Assembly (NCBI GenBank): GCA_002694685.1
Contig: NZMW01000006.1
Coordinates: 1 to 36,614 of the forward strand
Reading direction: 5' to 3'
Origin: Balneola sp.
Lineage (GTDB): Bacteria > Bacteroidota > Rhodothermia > Balneolales > Balneolaceae
Length of the DNA stretch: 36,614 nt
Position numbers and translations under genes: made by a program. This document shows positions 7,461-15,421 of this stretch, piece by piece (the stretch's first letter is position 1; every line of letters starts with the position of its first letter). Below the pieces are notes generated by a model. It made no database searches and was not told where the DNA came from. It saw nothing but the letters and a program-made list of their open reading frames with translations.

Positions 7461-8096
7461 TACCACTAGGCAAGCATCTTTAACTTCAATTTCAGTCTTG
7501 TCATCCATAACCTTTTGATAAGCATTTGTCTGCTGACCTAGAATACTAAAGCTATTGGATTCCATAAGGGCGATTAACTCATCTGACTCATAAAGGGCGA
7601 AATTGTGCTTGGTGAATTCAAAATGTTCAACGGAGTGTCGAGGACGGTAGCCAACCAAAAAAGTGCCCTCAGGTTTTAATACTCTTCGGATTTCCTGCAG
7701 ATGAAGAGCTGGTGGATTCAGAAAGTAGATGACATTGATGGCTATAATGCAATCAAATGTATGGTCTTGAAAAGGCAGGGAAGAGGTTTCTGAACACTGA
7801 ATACTAAGTTTACCATCATCAATTAGACGCGAATTTCGATGTTCGGCTTCTTTGCACATATCTTCCGAAAAATCTACACCAGTGACATTTAAACCTGGTT
7901 CAACAGTAAAATACTGTGAGAAATGCTTCCCGTTCCCAAAACCGATTTCCAGCACTTTTTGATCTGGTTTTAGGTCAAGTAATTCAAAAGCGAGATCATA
8001 TAGTCCCTGGTTTGATTCATTGAGGGCCTTAGCTACTTCAAGCCCTGTTTTTCCAGTGGGTTTTTTAAGCTGATTTGAAAGTTCTTTTGGGTCCAT
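7452..8096 (-). CDS. Class I SAM-dependent methyltransferase
   Basis: The frame could start from TTG at 8120, but the first ATG at 8096 gives a 214-residue protein beginning MDPKELSNQL, which I prefer. The Rossmann-type SAM site is visible: motif I KVLEIGFGNGKHF, then VTGVDFSEDM (acidic end of strand 2), then FDCIIAINVIYFL (motif IV/V). After that comes EIRRVLKPEGTFLVGYRP, the post-motif helix typical of the Methyltransf_11 group. The substrate is unknown; it could be a small molecule, quinone or lipid. The gene stands alone, convergent with the nuclease gene, and has no obvious partner. Confidence 0.83.
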   Translation of the reverse strand: MDPKELSNQLKKPTGKTGLEVAKALNESNQGLYDLAFELLDLKPDQKVLEIGFGNGKHFSQYFTVEPGLNVTGVDFSEDMCKEAEHRNSRLIDDGKLSIQCSETSSLPFQDHTFDCIIAINVIYFLNPPALHLQEIRRVLKPEGTFLVGYRPRHSVEHFEFTKHNFALYESDELIALMESNSFSILGQQTNAYQKVMDDKTEIEVKDACLVVKK

Positions 8097-8187
8097 AAAA
8101 TTGGGTATTAGATCAGCCAATTGATGTAGGTATTCTTTCAGATGGTAAGGTAGAATAAAGTGGTAGACCTTAAAATCTATTTATAAT

Positions 8188-8217
8188 AAAAAAAGCTATG
8201 CCGTGAAGCATAGCTTT
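8188..8217 (-). terminator. Terminator of the Bor-like gene
   Basis: On the minus strand a perfect ten-base stem (AAAGCTATGC with GCATAGCTTT, six-base loop) runs directly into seven T residues, 24 bases after the stop of the Bor-like gene. Confidence 0.88.
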
Positions 8218-8241
8218 GGAAAAAGATCAAAAAAAGACGGA

Positions 8242-8688
8242 TTAATTATATTGAATAAATACCGTTTCATTCTTTTTTATGGCTAAATCAGTGGCTTTTT
8301 GATAAGCTTCTTTCGTCTCCTCAACCGAAGCGTCTTTTGATAATGTGACGGTATTTTCAGAAGGACTAGTGATATCATTCGCCATTCCACCACCGGCTGC
8401 ACAGGTCACCTTGATATTCATAGGAGTAACAAGGCTAAACGTAATTGCAGACACTAAACCGTTTAAAAAACTGATTTGTGTTTCTACTTTTGCTACACCA
8501 TTCGTGCATTTTTCAGAGGCATCGACTGTTGCAGGGGGGATTAACCCGTAAACAAAACTGAGTGCCCATGGTTGTTCAATAACTTCATTTGAAGCTGCTT
8601 TCCCCGTTTCTACCGTTGCATGAAAACAACCCGTTAACGTAAAAGTTGAGATTAGTGTTAGTAAAAGAATTGCTTTAGATATTTTCAT
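8242..8688 (-). CDS. Bor-like lipoprotein
   Basis: This 148-residue lipoprotein starts with a clear signal peptide and lipobox LTGC (Cys21). The block TVDASEKCTNGVAKVETQISFLNGLVSAITFSL (residues about 55-87), followed by VTPMNIKVTCA, aligns well by eye with the Bor protein of phage lambda. In Bor the matching parts run TVDAAKICGG, VKTETQQTFVNGLLGFITL and YTPLEARVYC. Bor is an outer-membrane lipoprotein linked to serum survival in lambda lysogens. Here there is an extra C-terminal segment of about 40 residues, and no phage gene is nearby. It is a monocistronic unit with its own terminator. The family assignment is fairly safe; the function here is unknown. Confidence 0.75.
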   Translation of the reverse strand: MKISKAILLLTLISTFTLTGCFHATVETGKAASNEVIEQPWALSFVYGLIPPATVDASEKCTNGVAKVETQISFLNGLVSAITFSLVTPMNIKVTCAAGGGMANDITSPSENTVTLSKDASVEETKEAYQKATDLAIKKNETVFIQYN

Positions 8689-8863
8689 AGTTGTACCCTC
8701 TATTAAGTTATATATTTAAAAATGCTGTTATAATAGTAACCCCATTAATAACAGTGGTTAAAATATGAAAATAGAATCCAAAAACAATTAGAAATAGAAA
8801 CACGGTAGCATCTTCATAAGAATAGACGATAACTAAAACCCCAAAAGCATTCTTATTTGTTTA

Positions 8864-9301
8864 TCAAGACCTTGCCTCGAAGGGTACAATAGTATCATGC
8901 TCAACATACTCTTTTAAATTTTTCAATAAAATGGCCCAGCAATATGAAGCCGTTTTAAAGTGAGTATTGCAAGAAGGCCAGCCGGTATGCTGGAAAGTTA
9001 CTTCAGTTCCATCCTCCGCATCATTCAACTCAAACCCAAAGCTGGTAGGGTTCCAGTCTTTATCGGATTTAGTCATTCTAACATGGAATGAAGTATTGGT
9101 AACGGATTCAATGACCTCAGCATACCAGTCGTATTCCTCTCCAAAATAAAAGTTGTACTCACTCCCGACTTTGGGTTCGCCTGAGCTTTTTAACGGCCAC
9201 CAATTATTGAGATGCTCCGGTTTCGTGATCGCATCAAATACTTCCTTTTTGTCTTTTTTGATTACCAAAAAGTGGAAGATATCAAAGCTCTTTGCTTTCA
9301 T
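8864..9301 (-). CDS. SRPBCC / AHSA1-like domain protein
   Basis: This 145-residue protein has the SRPBCC (Bet v 1-like) pattern of AHSA1-related proteins: a first strand followed by KKEVFDAITKPEHLNNWWP, then the YNFYFGEEYDWYAEVIE strands, then GTEVTFQHTGWP and a long C-terminal helix with YCWAILLKNLKEYVEH. These domains form a hydrophobic ligand cavity; the ligand is unknown. It is the third gene of an ArsR-SRPBCC-SRPBCC operon, separated by ten bases from the preceding gene. Pairings of ArsR-type regulators with AHSA1 proteins are common in bacteria, but their physiological signal is usually not known. Confidence 0.85.
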   Translation of the reverse strand: MKAKSFDIFHFLVIKKDKKEVFDAITKPEHLNNWWPLKSSGEPKVGSEYNFYFGEEYDWYAEVIESVTNTSFHVRMTKSDKDWNPTSFGFELNDAEDGTEVTFQHTGWPSCNTHFKTASYCWAILLKNLKEYVEHDTIVPFEARS

Positions 9302-9311
9302 GAGTGTAGTT

Positions 9312-9869
9312 TTAATTATCGGATAAGTTGGAAATCAGTTGTTCATACTCTTTCTCCAGCGGCATGTGGACATTCCAAAAAGGCTTCGGGTCTTTATTAT
9401 CCACACAGTCAATTAGGATAGAAAGATGAGTATGCCAGCCGGCACCAATTCCTGCTTTAGTATCAGAATCTGTTGGTAATTTACGGTGAGTAAGCCTAAG
9501 CAGAACTTGTTCCTCACCGTGGGATTCCAGCTCAAAAGTGACTTCAGAACCTTCGCCATCACCTTCATCCCAAGTGTAGCTCAAAACGTGGGGGCGGTCA
9601 TATTTGGTAACTACTCCCTTGGAAACCTGTCCTTCTTCCAAATCCTTATATTTTTCTGGAAGGGGGTCGTCTTCTTTGGATAGTCGTGAGTGATCAAATT
9701 CATGCGTTACCGTTCCGCCAACTTTCGGCTCAACATCACCGGCTGAAAGCCATTTTGCTTTAAATTCAGATTCTGTCAAATATTTCCATACCTCCTCAGC
9801 TGATCCATTGAGAATGCGTTCAAAGCAAATGGTCCCCGGTTCTGTAAAAACTCCATGTTTCTTATTCAT
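9312..9869 (-). CDS. SRPBCC / AHSA1-like domain protein
   Basis: This 185-residue protein has the AHSA1/Aha1-C-like SRPBCC fold. ICFERILNGSAEEVWKYL and KAKWLSAGDVEPKVGGTV are the typical N-terminal half, followed by HVLSYTWDEG, GSEVTFELESHGEEQVLLRL and a final helix starting GAGWHTHLSILIDCV. It is longer than its operon neighbour at 8864-9301 because of an insertion at about 60-85 and a C-terminal extension. The two are paralogous at fold level only. It starts seven bases after the ArsR gene, so expression is tied to that regulator. Confidence 0.87.
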   Translation of the reverse strand: MNKKHGVFTEPGTICFERILNGSAEEVWKYLTESEFKAKWLSAGDVEPKVGGTVTHEFDHSRLSKEDDPLPEKYKDLEEGQVSKGVVTKYDRPHVLSYTWDEGDGEGSEVTFELESHGEEQVLLRLTHRKLPTDSDTKAGIGAGWHTHLSILIDCVDNKDPKPFWNVHMPLEKEYEQLISNLSDN

Positions 9870-9876
9870 AGCTCTA

Positions 9877-10200
9877 CTATTTGTTTGATGGTGAATTCAG
9901 ATCGTTCATTAATGCTTCTAAAGCGTCCAGCTTCTGATCCCAGAACTTCTGATATCTTTTAAGCCACGCCATAACTTCTTGCAGTTTTTGAACGTCAGCC
10001 CTGCAATATCTCTTTCTTCCCTTTTTTCGGATTACAATTAAACCGCACTCGTTTAAAATTTTGATATGCTTTGATACCGCCGGACGGCTTATGTCAAACT
10101 TCTCTGCTATATCATTGACCGGCATAGATTCCCCGGCCAGAATATCAAAAATTTCTCTGCGAGTTGGATCGGCAATGGCCTGGAATACATCTTGAGACAT
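9877..10200 (-). CDS. ArsR-family transcriptional repressor
   Basis: This 107-residue winged-helix protein opens with VFQAIADPTRREIFDILA, then VNDIAEKFDISRPAVSKHIKILNECGL (recognition helix SRPAVSKH) and the wing VIRKKGRKRYCRAD. It lacks the ELCVC metal-binding box of arsenic- or cadmium-sensing ArsR proteins and resembles the SdpR/YczG-like group, which is often encoded beside AHSA1 genes. It is the first gene of the operon with the two SRPBCC genes. Its start lies 16 bases from two GTAAC-N6-GTTAC inverted repeats that overlap a Bacteroidetes-type promoter, which strongly suggests autoregulation. Confidence 0.9.
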   Translation of the reverse strand: MSQDVFQAIADPTRREIFDILAGESMPVNDIAEKFDISRPAVSKHIKILNECGLIVIRKKGRKRYCRADVQKLQEVMAWLKRYQKFWDQKLDALEALMNDLNSPSNK

Positions 10201-10215
10201 ACAATAAATAATTAC

Positions 10216-10262
10216 GTAACTGATTGGTTACAAATATATATGTAACTATTTAGTTACGCAAA
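10216..10262 (-). promoter_or_regulatory. Promoter with two ArsR operator-like palindromes
   Basis: Two inverted repeats of identical form, GTAAC-N6-GTTAC, lie at 10216-10231 and 10242-10257 with centres 26 bases apart. On the minus strand a TTTG (10259-10262) and a TATATTTG (10231-10238) are separated by 20 bases, fitting the Bacteroidetes -33/-7 pattern. One palindrome lies within the spacer and the other begins at the -7 box, so a bound repressor would block polymerase. Sequence pattern is seen; binding by the neighbouring ArsR protein is inferred. Confidence 0.75.
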
Positions 10263-10267
10263 TAAAT

Positions 10268-10675
10268 TTATACTTCCTCGGAAAAACGACCAGAGGCTAT
10301 AGCAGGAAATTGACTATATGAATTGTTGAAAAGATAGGTATAGGCAGGTATTGTATCGCCTTCAATAACGACTGGAATAATCTCACGTTTAAACTCATTA
10401 GGCAGGTTGAATTGTGAGCCAATTCCTTCGTAATCGTCTAATTTTTGCAGGAGTTGTTCTTTATTCTGAGTTACTTCAAACAAATGACCATACACCTTGT
10501 TCTTTGAATCGGGGAGGTACACAGCTCCCGGATAGAAGCTAACTTGAAACAGGATGCCGGGGAAGTAACCTTCTCCAATAAAAGTCTGTGTTGAATGAAG
10601 GTATCGTGCCACCGGGTTGTCGCAACCTTTCATCAATGTACCATATACAAAAAGCATGTTGGTTTCCTTTTTCAT
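10268..10675 (-). CDS. Gamma-glutamylcyclotransferase-like protein (AIG2/GGCT fold)
   Basis: This 135-residue protein begins with the family motif LFVYGTLMKG (residues about 8-17), followed by VYGHLFEVTQ and LDDYEG, whose acidic residues hold the candidate catalytic glutamate of the GGCT fold. The length is normal for the AIG2-like branch. Such enzymes form 5-oxoproline from gamma-glutamyl compounds or act on gamma-glutamylamines, but many members have no known substrate. It follows the cupin gene by 20 bases and probably shares its transcript. Its stop is 6 bases from the ArsR promoter. Confidence 0.85.
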   Translation of the reverse strand: MKKETNMLFVYGTLMKGCDNPVARYLHSTQTFIGEGYFPGILFQVSFYPGAVYLPDSKNKVYGHLFEVTQNKEQLLQKLDDYEGIGSQFNLPNEFKREIIPVVIEGDTIPAYTYLFNNSYSQFPAIASGRFSEEV

Positions 10676-10695
10676 AATGAAAGAAGGTACTCTGA

Positions 10696-10992
10696 TTACC
10701 CTTGAGTTAGTAATACTAAAGCATCGTTAAGTGCGGCTACAGAGTGAGAAACTTCTGCAGGGATTTCAATTTCATCGAACTGCTTGAGACGGGTATCTTT
10801 CTTTCCCTGGTGATACATCACTTCACCTTCCAACACTAATAACTTGGTAGGGTGATGGGCTTTATGATCCTCAAGTTTCATTCCCTTGTTAAAACCGAAT
10901 ACTAATACTTTAAAATGGTCTCCAATATGAAAGGACTTAGCAATAGGATGATTTGCCGTTTTTAACTGATCTTTAATGGAATCAATGGTCAT
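10696..10992 (-). CDS. Small cupin-domain protein
   Basis: This 98-residue protein is a single cupin barrel: KGMKLEDHKAHHPTKLLVLEGEV (motif 1, with several His and a late Glu) and FDEIEIPAEVSHSVAAL (motif 2, Pro and His). It has no other domain or export signal. Such small cupins may bind a metal and a small ligand, but the sequence does not tell which. It is the first gene of a two-gene unit with the GGCT-like gene 20 bases downstream. The 143 bases before its start hold nothing else recognisable. Confidence 0.82.
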   Translation of the reverse strand: MTIDSIKDQLKTANHPIAKSFHIGDHFKVLVFGFNKGMKLEDHKAHHPTKLLVLEGEVMYHQGKKDTRLKQFDEIEIPAEVSHSVAALNDALVLLTQG

Positions 10993-11135
10993 AAATCGGT
11001 GGTTAAGTGAATTTGAACAAACATCTTACAAAAATGACTGCACTATTGCGAAATGTAGTCATTATTCATCTTCAGTTTAAATCTCAGGAGGGCTTCCTTA
11101 TCTACTGATAGAGTTACACGGAAATCAGGATAAAC

Positions 11136-11660
11136 TCAGATTTTGTTGTCTCTGAGATCTTTATGGAGAGAAGCTTCTTTTAGTTGTCGATTCTGAAGCA
11201 GGTAATCCAGATCGTTTCTGTTATCATACATCAACTGTTTATGGTAATAATTGATGTATTCACAGATAGCAAAAAGATTAGCAAAGATTGCCCAGCCAAA
11301 TAGATTGTCACCATTTAAGCTTTTACCCGAGATGTACCACTGAATCAATAGAATAATCGGGATTAAACCTATGGCAACTCGATTATGCTTTTTAAAGGCC
11401 CGAAAACGGGATAAGATAGTTCGTTCAAAAATCGGTTTTTCATTCAGTGAAGAAAACTTCACCCACCAGTAGTATGTGCCTTGAAATAAGATGTAGCACA
11501 TCAGTATGAGACCATAGGACAGAAAGATGTAATCCCAAAAGCCGTAATGGAAATTGATAAAAAGTAAAATCCCAAAAAACATCACCACATTCATTCCTTC
11601 AACCTGGAAAGTCCACTGAAGGCGTTTTAGTAGCTTCTTTTTTTGGGATCCTAAAGACAT
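11136..11660 (-). CDS. Uncharacterised four-helix membrane protein
   Basis: I do not recognise the family. This 174-residue protein has a basic N-terminus (MSLGSQKKKLLKRLQWTF) and four hydrophobic segments at about 23-38, 42-62, 94-110 and 120-134. Between the second and third segments is a charged loop (NEKPIFERTILSRFRAFKKH). The C-terminal 35 residues are polar and rich in Asn, Asp and Lys. No catalytic motif is visible. The gene follows the amidohydrolase gene on the same strand after a 32-base interval of A/T-rich sequence and could be either co-transcribed upstream or independent. Confidence 0.7.
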   Translation of the reverse strand: MSLGSQKKKLLKRLQWTFQVEGMNVVMFFGILLFINFHYGFWDYIFLSYGLILMCYILFQGTYYWWVKFSSLNEKPIFERTILSRFRAFKKHNRVAIGLIPIILLIQWYISGKSLNGDNLFGWAIFANLFAICEYINYYHKQLMYDNRNDLDYLLQNRQLKEASLHKDLRDNKI

Positions 11661-11692
11661 AGAAAAAATAAAGGCTGCATAGTGAATTTATT

Positions 11693-12976
11693 TTATTTAT
11701 AAATCACACCATCTTTCATAACAAAAGAAACTCGTTCGAGTGTTGTTACATCTTCTAATGGATTATCATCAGTTGCTATGATGTCAGCTAATTTTCCAGC
11801 TTCGATAGAACCAATTTGATCCTGCATTCCTAAAACGGTAGCTCCGGTCATAGTTGCACTTTTGATCGCTTCCATGGTGGGCATTCCAACTTCAGTCATG
11901 TATTGGAATTCTTTACCGTTTAGTCCGTGAGGAAATACTCCGGCATCGGTTCCAAATGCAATATTAACGCCTCTTTTGTAGGCCTCAGCAAATGTATTTT
12001 GGATCATAGGCCCAATCTCCAGTGCTTTAGGTACAACCAGTTCAGGATAATATCCATCAATTTGAGCTTTTTCTGCTACCCATTTTCCTGCTGAAATGGT
12101 AGGCACGTAATAAGTTCCCTTTTCAATCATAAGGTCCATGACTTCAGGAGTCATCTTTGTGCCGTGTTCTATGGTGAGCACTCCTGCTTCAACGGCACGT
12201 TTCATTCCCTCAGCGCCATGGGCATGAGCTGCCACGTGCATGCCGTATTCATTGGCTGTCTCAACAATGGCATTTAATTCATCCATAAAAAACTGTGGGG
12301 CATCACCGGATTTTGCAACACTTAATACTCCGCCCGTAGCCGTAATTTTGATATGATCGGCACCGTTCTTGTATCGTTGACGTACCGCTTCTCGTGCTTC
12401 AGCAACACCGTTTAATACACCATCAACAGGCTCCGGGCTTCCCATCAAATCTTCTTTCCAGCCATTAGTCGGATCGGCATGACCGCCGGTAGTAGCCAGT
12501 GATTTACCAACGGTGATAATTCTTGGTCCAACCACATATCCGCCTTTAATAGCATCTCTGAGCGAGATATTAACTCCGGAACCTCCCAATTCCCGGACAG
12601 TTGTGAAACCAGCCATCAATGTTCGCTTCGAAAATAGAACTGAGCGATAGGCTTTATCGGCATCGTTAAAAGTGAAAGGCTCCAAATATTTAGCCGCATT
12701 TGTTTCACTTTCCAGGTGGACGTGTAAATCAATTAAACCGGGAAGAACCGTTTTTGATTTAAGATCTATAATTTCATCTCCGTCTCTTCCATTTATATAA
12801 CCGTTTTGGATACCGGTTATCTCATTTCCTTCAACGATGATACTTACCTCACTGCGCGGATTATCAGAGATACCATCAATCAAAGTCCCTGCATGAATTA
12901 TAGTCCGTTGTGCATGAGCAGAAAAAGATGTGAAAATCAGAATGATAAAGGAAAAGAAAAGTGTTTTGATGTCCAT
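11693..12976 (-). CDS. Secreted metal-dependent amidohydrolase (imidazolonepropionase/prolidase-like)
   Basis: The frame opens at TTG 13009, but ATG at 12976 begins a clean signal peptide (MDIKTLFFSFIILIFTSFSA, then HAQ), so I use it, giving 427 residues. The amidohydrolase metal site is complete: HVH in GLIDLHVHLE, the likely carboxylated lysine in DHIKITATGG, His in HVAAHAHG, His in LTIEHGT and Asp in AFGTDAGVFPHG. The C-terminus (GSIEAGKLADIIATDDNP) is the usual composite-domain end. Close relatives hydrolyse Xaa-Pro or other N-acyl dipeptides; substrate is not determined. It is probably periplasmic. The next gene upstream is divergent. Confidence 0.9.
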   Translation of the reverse strand: MDIKTLFFSFIILIFTSFSAHAQRTIIHAGTLIDGISDNPRSEVSIIVEGNEITGIQNGYINGRDGDEIIDLKSKTVLPGLIDLHVHLESETNAAKYLEPFTFNDADKAYRSVLFSKRTLMAGFTTVRELGGSGVNISLRDAIKGGYVVGPRIITVGKSLATTGGHADPTNGWKEDLMGSPEPVDGVLNGVAEAREAVRQRYKNGADHIKITATGGVLSVAKSGDAPQFFMDELNAIVETANEYGMHVAAHAHGAEGMKRAVEAGVLTIEHGTKMTPEVMDLMIEKGTYYVPTISAGKWVAEKAQIDGYYPELVVPKALEIGPMIQNTFAEAYKRGVNIAFGTDAGVFPHGLNGKEFQYMTEVGMPTMEAIKSATMTGATVLGMQDQIGSIEAGKLADIIATDDNPLEDVTTLERVSFVMKDGVIYK

Positions 12977-13145
12977 GATAACTTTGATTGGTTCTTTGAT
13001 TTGGCGCAATATAGGTAAATGAAGTCAAATAAAAGTGAGTCTCCGGACTTGTTAAGTATGGAAAATATTGGAGCTTCTTTATTCACTTTAGAGCTTTTTT
13101 TATGGTAATTTTGAAGTCTTTTTAATATCCACAAACAGAGGATTA

Positions 13146-14219
13146 ATGACGGTCTTATTATTCATCATTGGCTTGGTAACCTTGATTGGCGGGGCTGAGC
13201 TGTTTCTCAAGTCAGTAGATAAGTTTGGGCTTGCCTGGAGTGTTTCTCCCGTTGTTATGGGATTGACGGTTGTGGCATTTGCAACCGGCGCCCCGGAACT
13301 TGCCATCAGTTTGCAAGCGGCGGCAGATGGAAGGCCGGATCTTGTTTTGGGTAATATTCTGGGAAGTAATATTGCGAACATTCTCCTTATTCTCGGTATT
13401 GCTGGGCTTGTGAAGCCGCTTAGGATAACCAATCGGATTATTAAAATTGATGTTCCGGTTGTGATAGGGACGAGTGCATTGCTTTATGTTTTGGCTATGG
13501 ATGGCCTGCTTACCTTAACCGATGGATTGATCATATTCGGTGGTCTTATTGCCTATTCGGTTTTTATGTATACACAGATCAAGAAAGATCGTGATGCTAA
13601 TAAAAAGAAGTCAGCTGATGAAAAACCAAAGCTTGATGAACCCCTGACAACTTTATTTTACGGCAAATATATATTTCTTCTTTTAGGTGGGTTAGTATTA
13701 ATTGTGATGGGATCTCGCTGGATGGTAGAAGCGGCCGTTGAAATAGCTGATATTTTGGGCATCTCAGAATTAATTATTGGACTGACTATTGTTTCTATAG
13801 GAACCTCACTGCCTGAAGTTGCCACTTCACTTTCAGCAGTAAGAAAAGGAGATTCAGACACAGCGGTTGCCAATGTGATGGGAAGTAATCTTTATAATAT
13901 TCTGCTCACTTTAAGTCTGACCATCATTGTAGCACCGGGGGCTTTAACCGTTTCTCCCGATGCCCTAAACCTTGATATGCCATTCATGATCATTGTTGCA
14001 TGCACATGTTTGCCTCTATTTTGGCCGGCCAAAGAATTGACCAGACCCGTAGCGAGCGGATTCCTGTTATACTATGCGTTGTACATGGCCTACCTAATTC
14101 TAATATCTATAGGGCATCCTTTTCAGGAGACAATGGAGTGGGGGATGCTATGGATTGTAATTCCGATAACGGTGGTCTTAGCCACTGTTAAATTTATTGG
14201 GCACCTTAGAAACCGATAA
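13146..14219 (+). CDS. Calcium/sodium antiporter (CaCA superfamily)
   Basis: This 357-residue membrane protein has the two inverted alpha repeats of YrbG-like, K+-dependent-type exchangers. Repeat 1 is VVAFATGAPELAISL followed by GNILGSNIANILLILG; repeat 2 is VSIGTSLPEVATSLSA followed by ANVMGSNLYNILLTL. The acidic residues of GAPE and SLPE are the ion-binding positions. About ten membrane segments are visible, with a charged cytoplasmic loop around residues 145-165 (KKDRDANKKKSADEKPK). It exchanges Na+ for Ca2+ across the inner membrane. It is a single gene, divergent from the amidohydrolase gene. Confidence 0.93.
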   Translation: MTVLLFIIGLVTLIGGAELFLKSVDKFGLAWSVSPVVMGLTVVAFATGAPELAISLQAAADGRPDLVLGNILGSNIANILLILGIAGLVKPLRITNRIIKIDVPVVIGTSALLYVLAMDGLLTLTDGLIIFGGLIAYSVFMYTQIKKDRDANKKKSADEKPKLDEPLTTLFYGKYIFLLLGGLVLIVMGSRWMVEAAVEIADILGISELIIGLTIVSIGTSLPEVATSLSAVRKGDSDTAVANVMGSNLYNILLTLSLTIIVAPGALTVSPDALNLDMPFMIIVACTCLPLFWPAKELTRPVASGFLLYYALYMAYLILISIGHPFQETMEWGMLWIVIPITVVLATVKFIGHLRNR

Positions 14220-14314
14220 GGTTTTTCTTTTAGTCGCTAAGTAACTGTAACGTTTACTGTTGCTATTTAAGATCCGATTGTTATATTCGTGTAGAGAGTA
14301 ATGATTCGGGTACT

Positions 14315-15400
14315 ATGAAAAAGCTCCTTCCAATATTATTTACATCCACATTTCTACTGATTGGCTGCGATTTATTTGACAGCGCTAGCTCATCTAAAAA
14401 GAAAGAAATAGAACCCTTTTTCTGGGGTAGCGAGAAGTCATTTCCGGATTTAGCTCCAAGAATTTGGGTGTCTCCCAACGATCATATCTTCGCAGGGGGC
14501 GATTCTGCTTGGTTTTTATCAACAGATTATGGAGAAACGTTTTCCGAATTTGATGTACCTGATGAGGTTCTGAGTTTTGCCGTTAAGAAATATGGGCAAA
14601 CGTATTATGGGAAAGGGCAGGTACTTTCTGATTTTTACATTATCGCAGGTGATACACTGGATCGGCCTTTTTTTGGTGGCGCTTTTAATCTTTACACTTC
14701 AAAAGATGGGAATAATTGGGCGAAAATTTCAGGTCCTTTTCAGATGTTTGACTTCATAAAGCATCAGGACTTAATGTATGTTGGAGAGCAAAATGGAGTA
14801 GTAGTACACAACTTAAGTACAGGAGAAGAATATGCTGCTGAGTTCCAATTTGATGGTGAGAATAGTCTTTATGTTCAAGAGCTGAAAGTAAACAGTAAGG
14901 GGGCAATATTTGCGGGGACTTTAGATGCTATTTACAGATCAAAAGATCAGGGGCGGTCGTGGGAATTAGTTACAGAAGAGATTTCTGAACGCTTTTACTG
15001 GGTAGAAAAAATCATCATTGAAGATGAAGTAATGTATGGTGTTGGCTCGAAAATATTGAAGTCCACCGATTCTGGGGAGAACTGGACCATTTCAGACTAT
15101 ACAATGGAAAACTATGAAGAAGGGGAAATTGAACAACTGTTTATAACTGATTTTGATATATCTGCAGATGGATATAAATATACCATTAATTACTTAGGCT
15201 TCTTTATAAATAGTGAAAAACAGGATAACCTGTTTAAGTTTTATGGTCCCGAAAAATATGAACGTTTCTCTGAAGACCTTCCAATGAACTACAGTGAAGT
15301 GCATTCTTTTAGGAATGGAGGAGTACTGATATTAAGCACCAGCAATTACTTTTATCGGGTTGGAACCAGGAATAGTGATTCAAAGTACTGGATACAGTGA
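14315..15400 (+). CDS. Lipoprotein with BNR/sortilin-like beta-propeller
   Basis: This 361-residue protein has a signal peptide with lipobox LIGC (Cys19), so it is lipid-anchored. It contains at least four BNR/Asp-box-like units: FLSTDYGETFSEF, YTSKDGNNWAKI, YRSKDQGRSWELV and LKSTDSGENWTIS. The S/T-x-D-x-G-x-x-W/F pattern is typical of sialidase, photosystem-stability (Ycf48) and Vps10-type propellers. No sialidase catalytic residues are evident, so a binding or scaffold role is more likely than glycosidase activity. It converges with the GH20 gene, whose stop lies 22 bases away on the other strand. Confidence 0.78.
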   Translation: MKKLLPILFTSTFLLIGCDLFDSASSSKKKEIEPFFWGSEKSFPDLAPRIWVSPNDHIFAGGDSAWFLSTDYGETFSEFDVPDEVLSFAVKKYGQTYYGKGQVLSDFYIIAGDTLDRPFFGGAFNLYTSKDGNNWAKISGPFQMFDFIKHQDLMYVGEQNGVVVHNLSTGEEYAAEFQFDGENSLYVQELKVNSKGAIFAGTLDAIYRSKDQGRSWELVTEEISERFYWVEKIIIEDEVMYGVGSKILKSTDSGENWTISDYTMENYEEGEIEQLFITDFDISADGYKYTINYLGFFINSEKQDNLFKFYGPEKYERFSEDLPMNYSEVHSFRNGGVLILSTSNYFYRVGTRNSDSKYWIQ

Positions 15401-15421
15401 TTTTTTCTTATCAATACTTTA

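Noticed and set aside
8097-8120. Methyltransferase start at TTG 8120
   Set aside because: An ATG eight codons later gives a normal-length protein, and no better upstream start exists.
8242-8863. Prophage remnant around the Bor-like gene
   Set aside because: No integrase, lysis or structural gene is near, and the flanking genes are ordinary chromosomal genes.
12977-13009. Extension of the amidohydrolase to TTG 13009
   Set aside because: The extra residues lie before a complete signal peptide that starts at ATG 12976.
13010-13145. Riboswitch or metal-sensing leader before the Ca2+ antiporter
   Set aside because: No conserved riboswitch core is recognisable in the 136 bases between the divergent genes.
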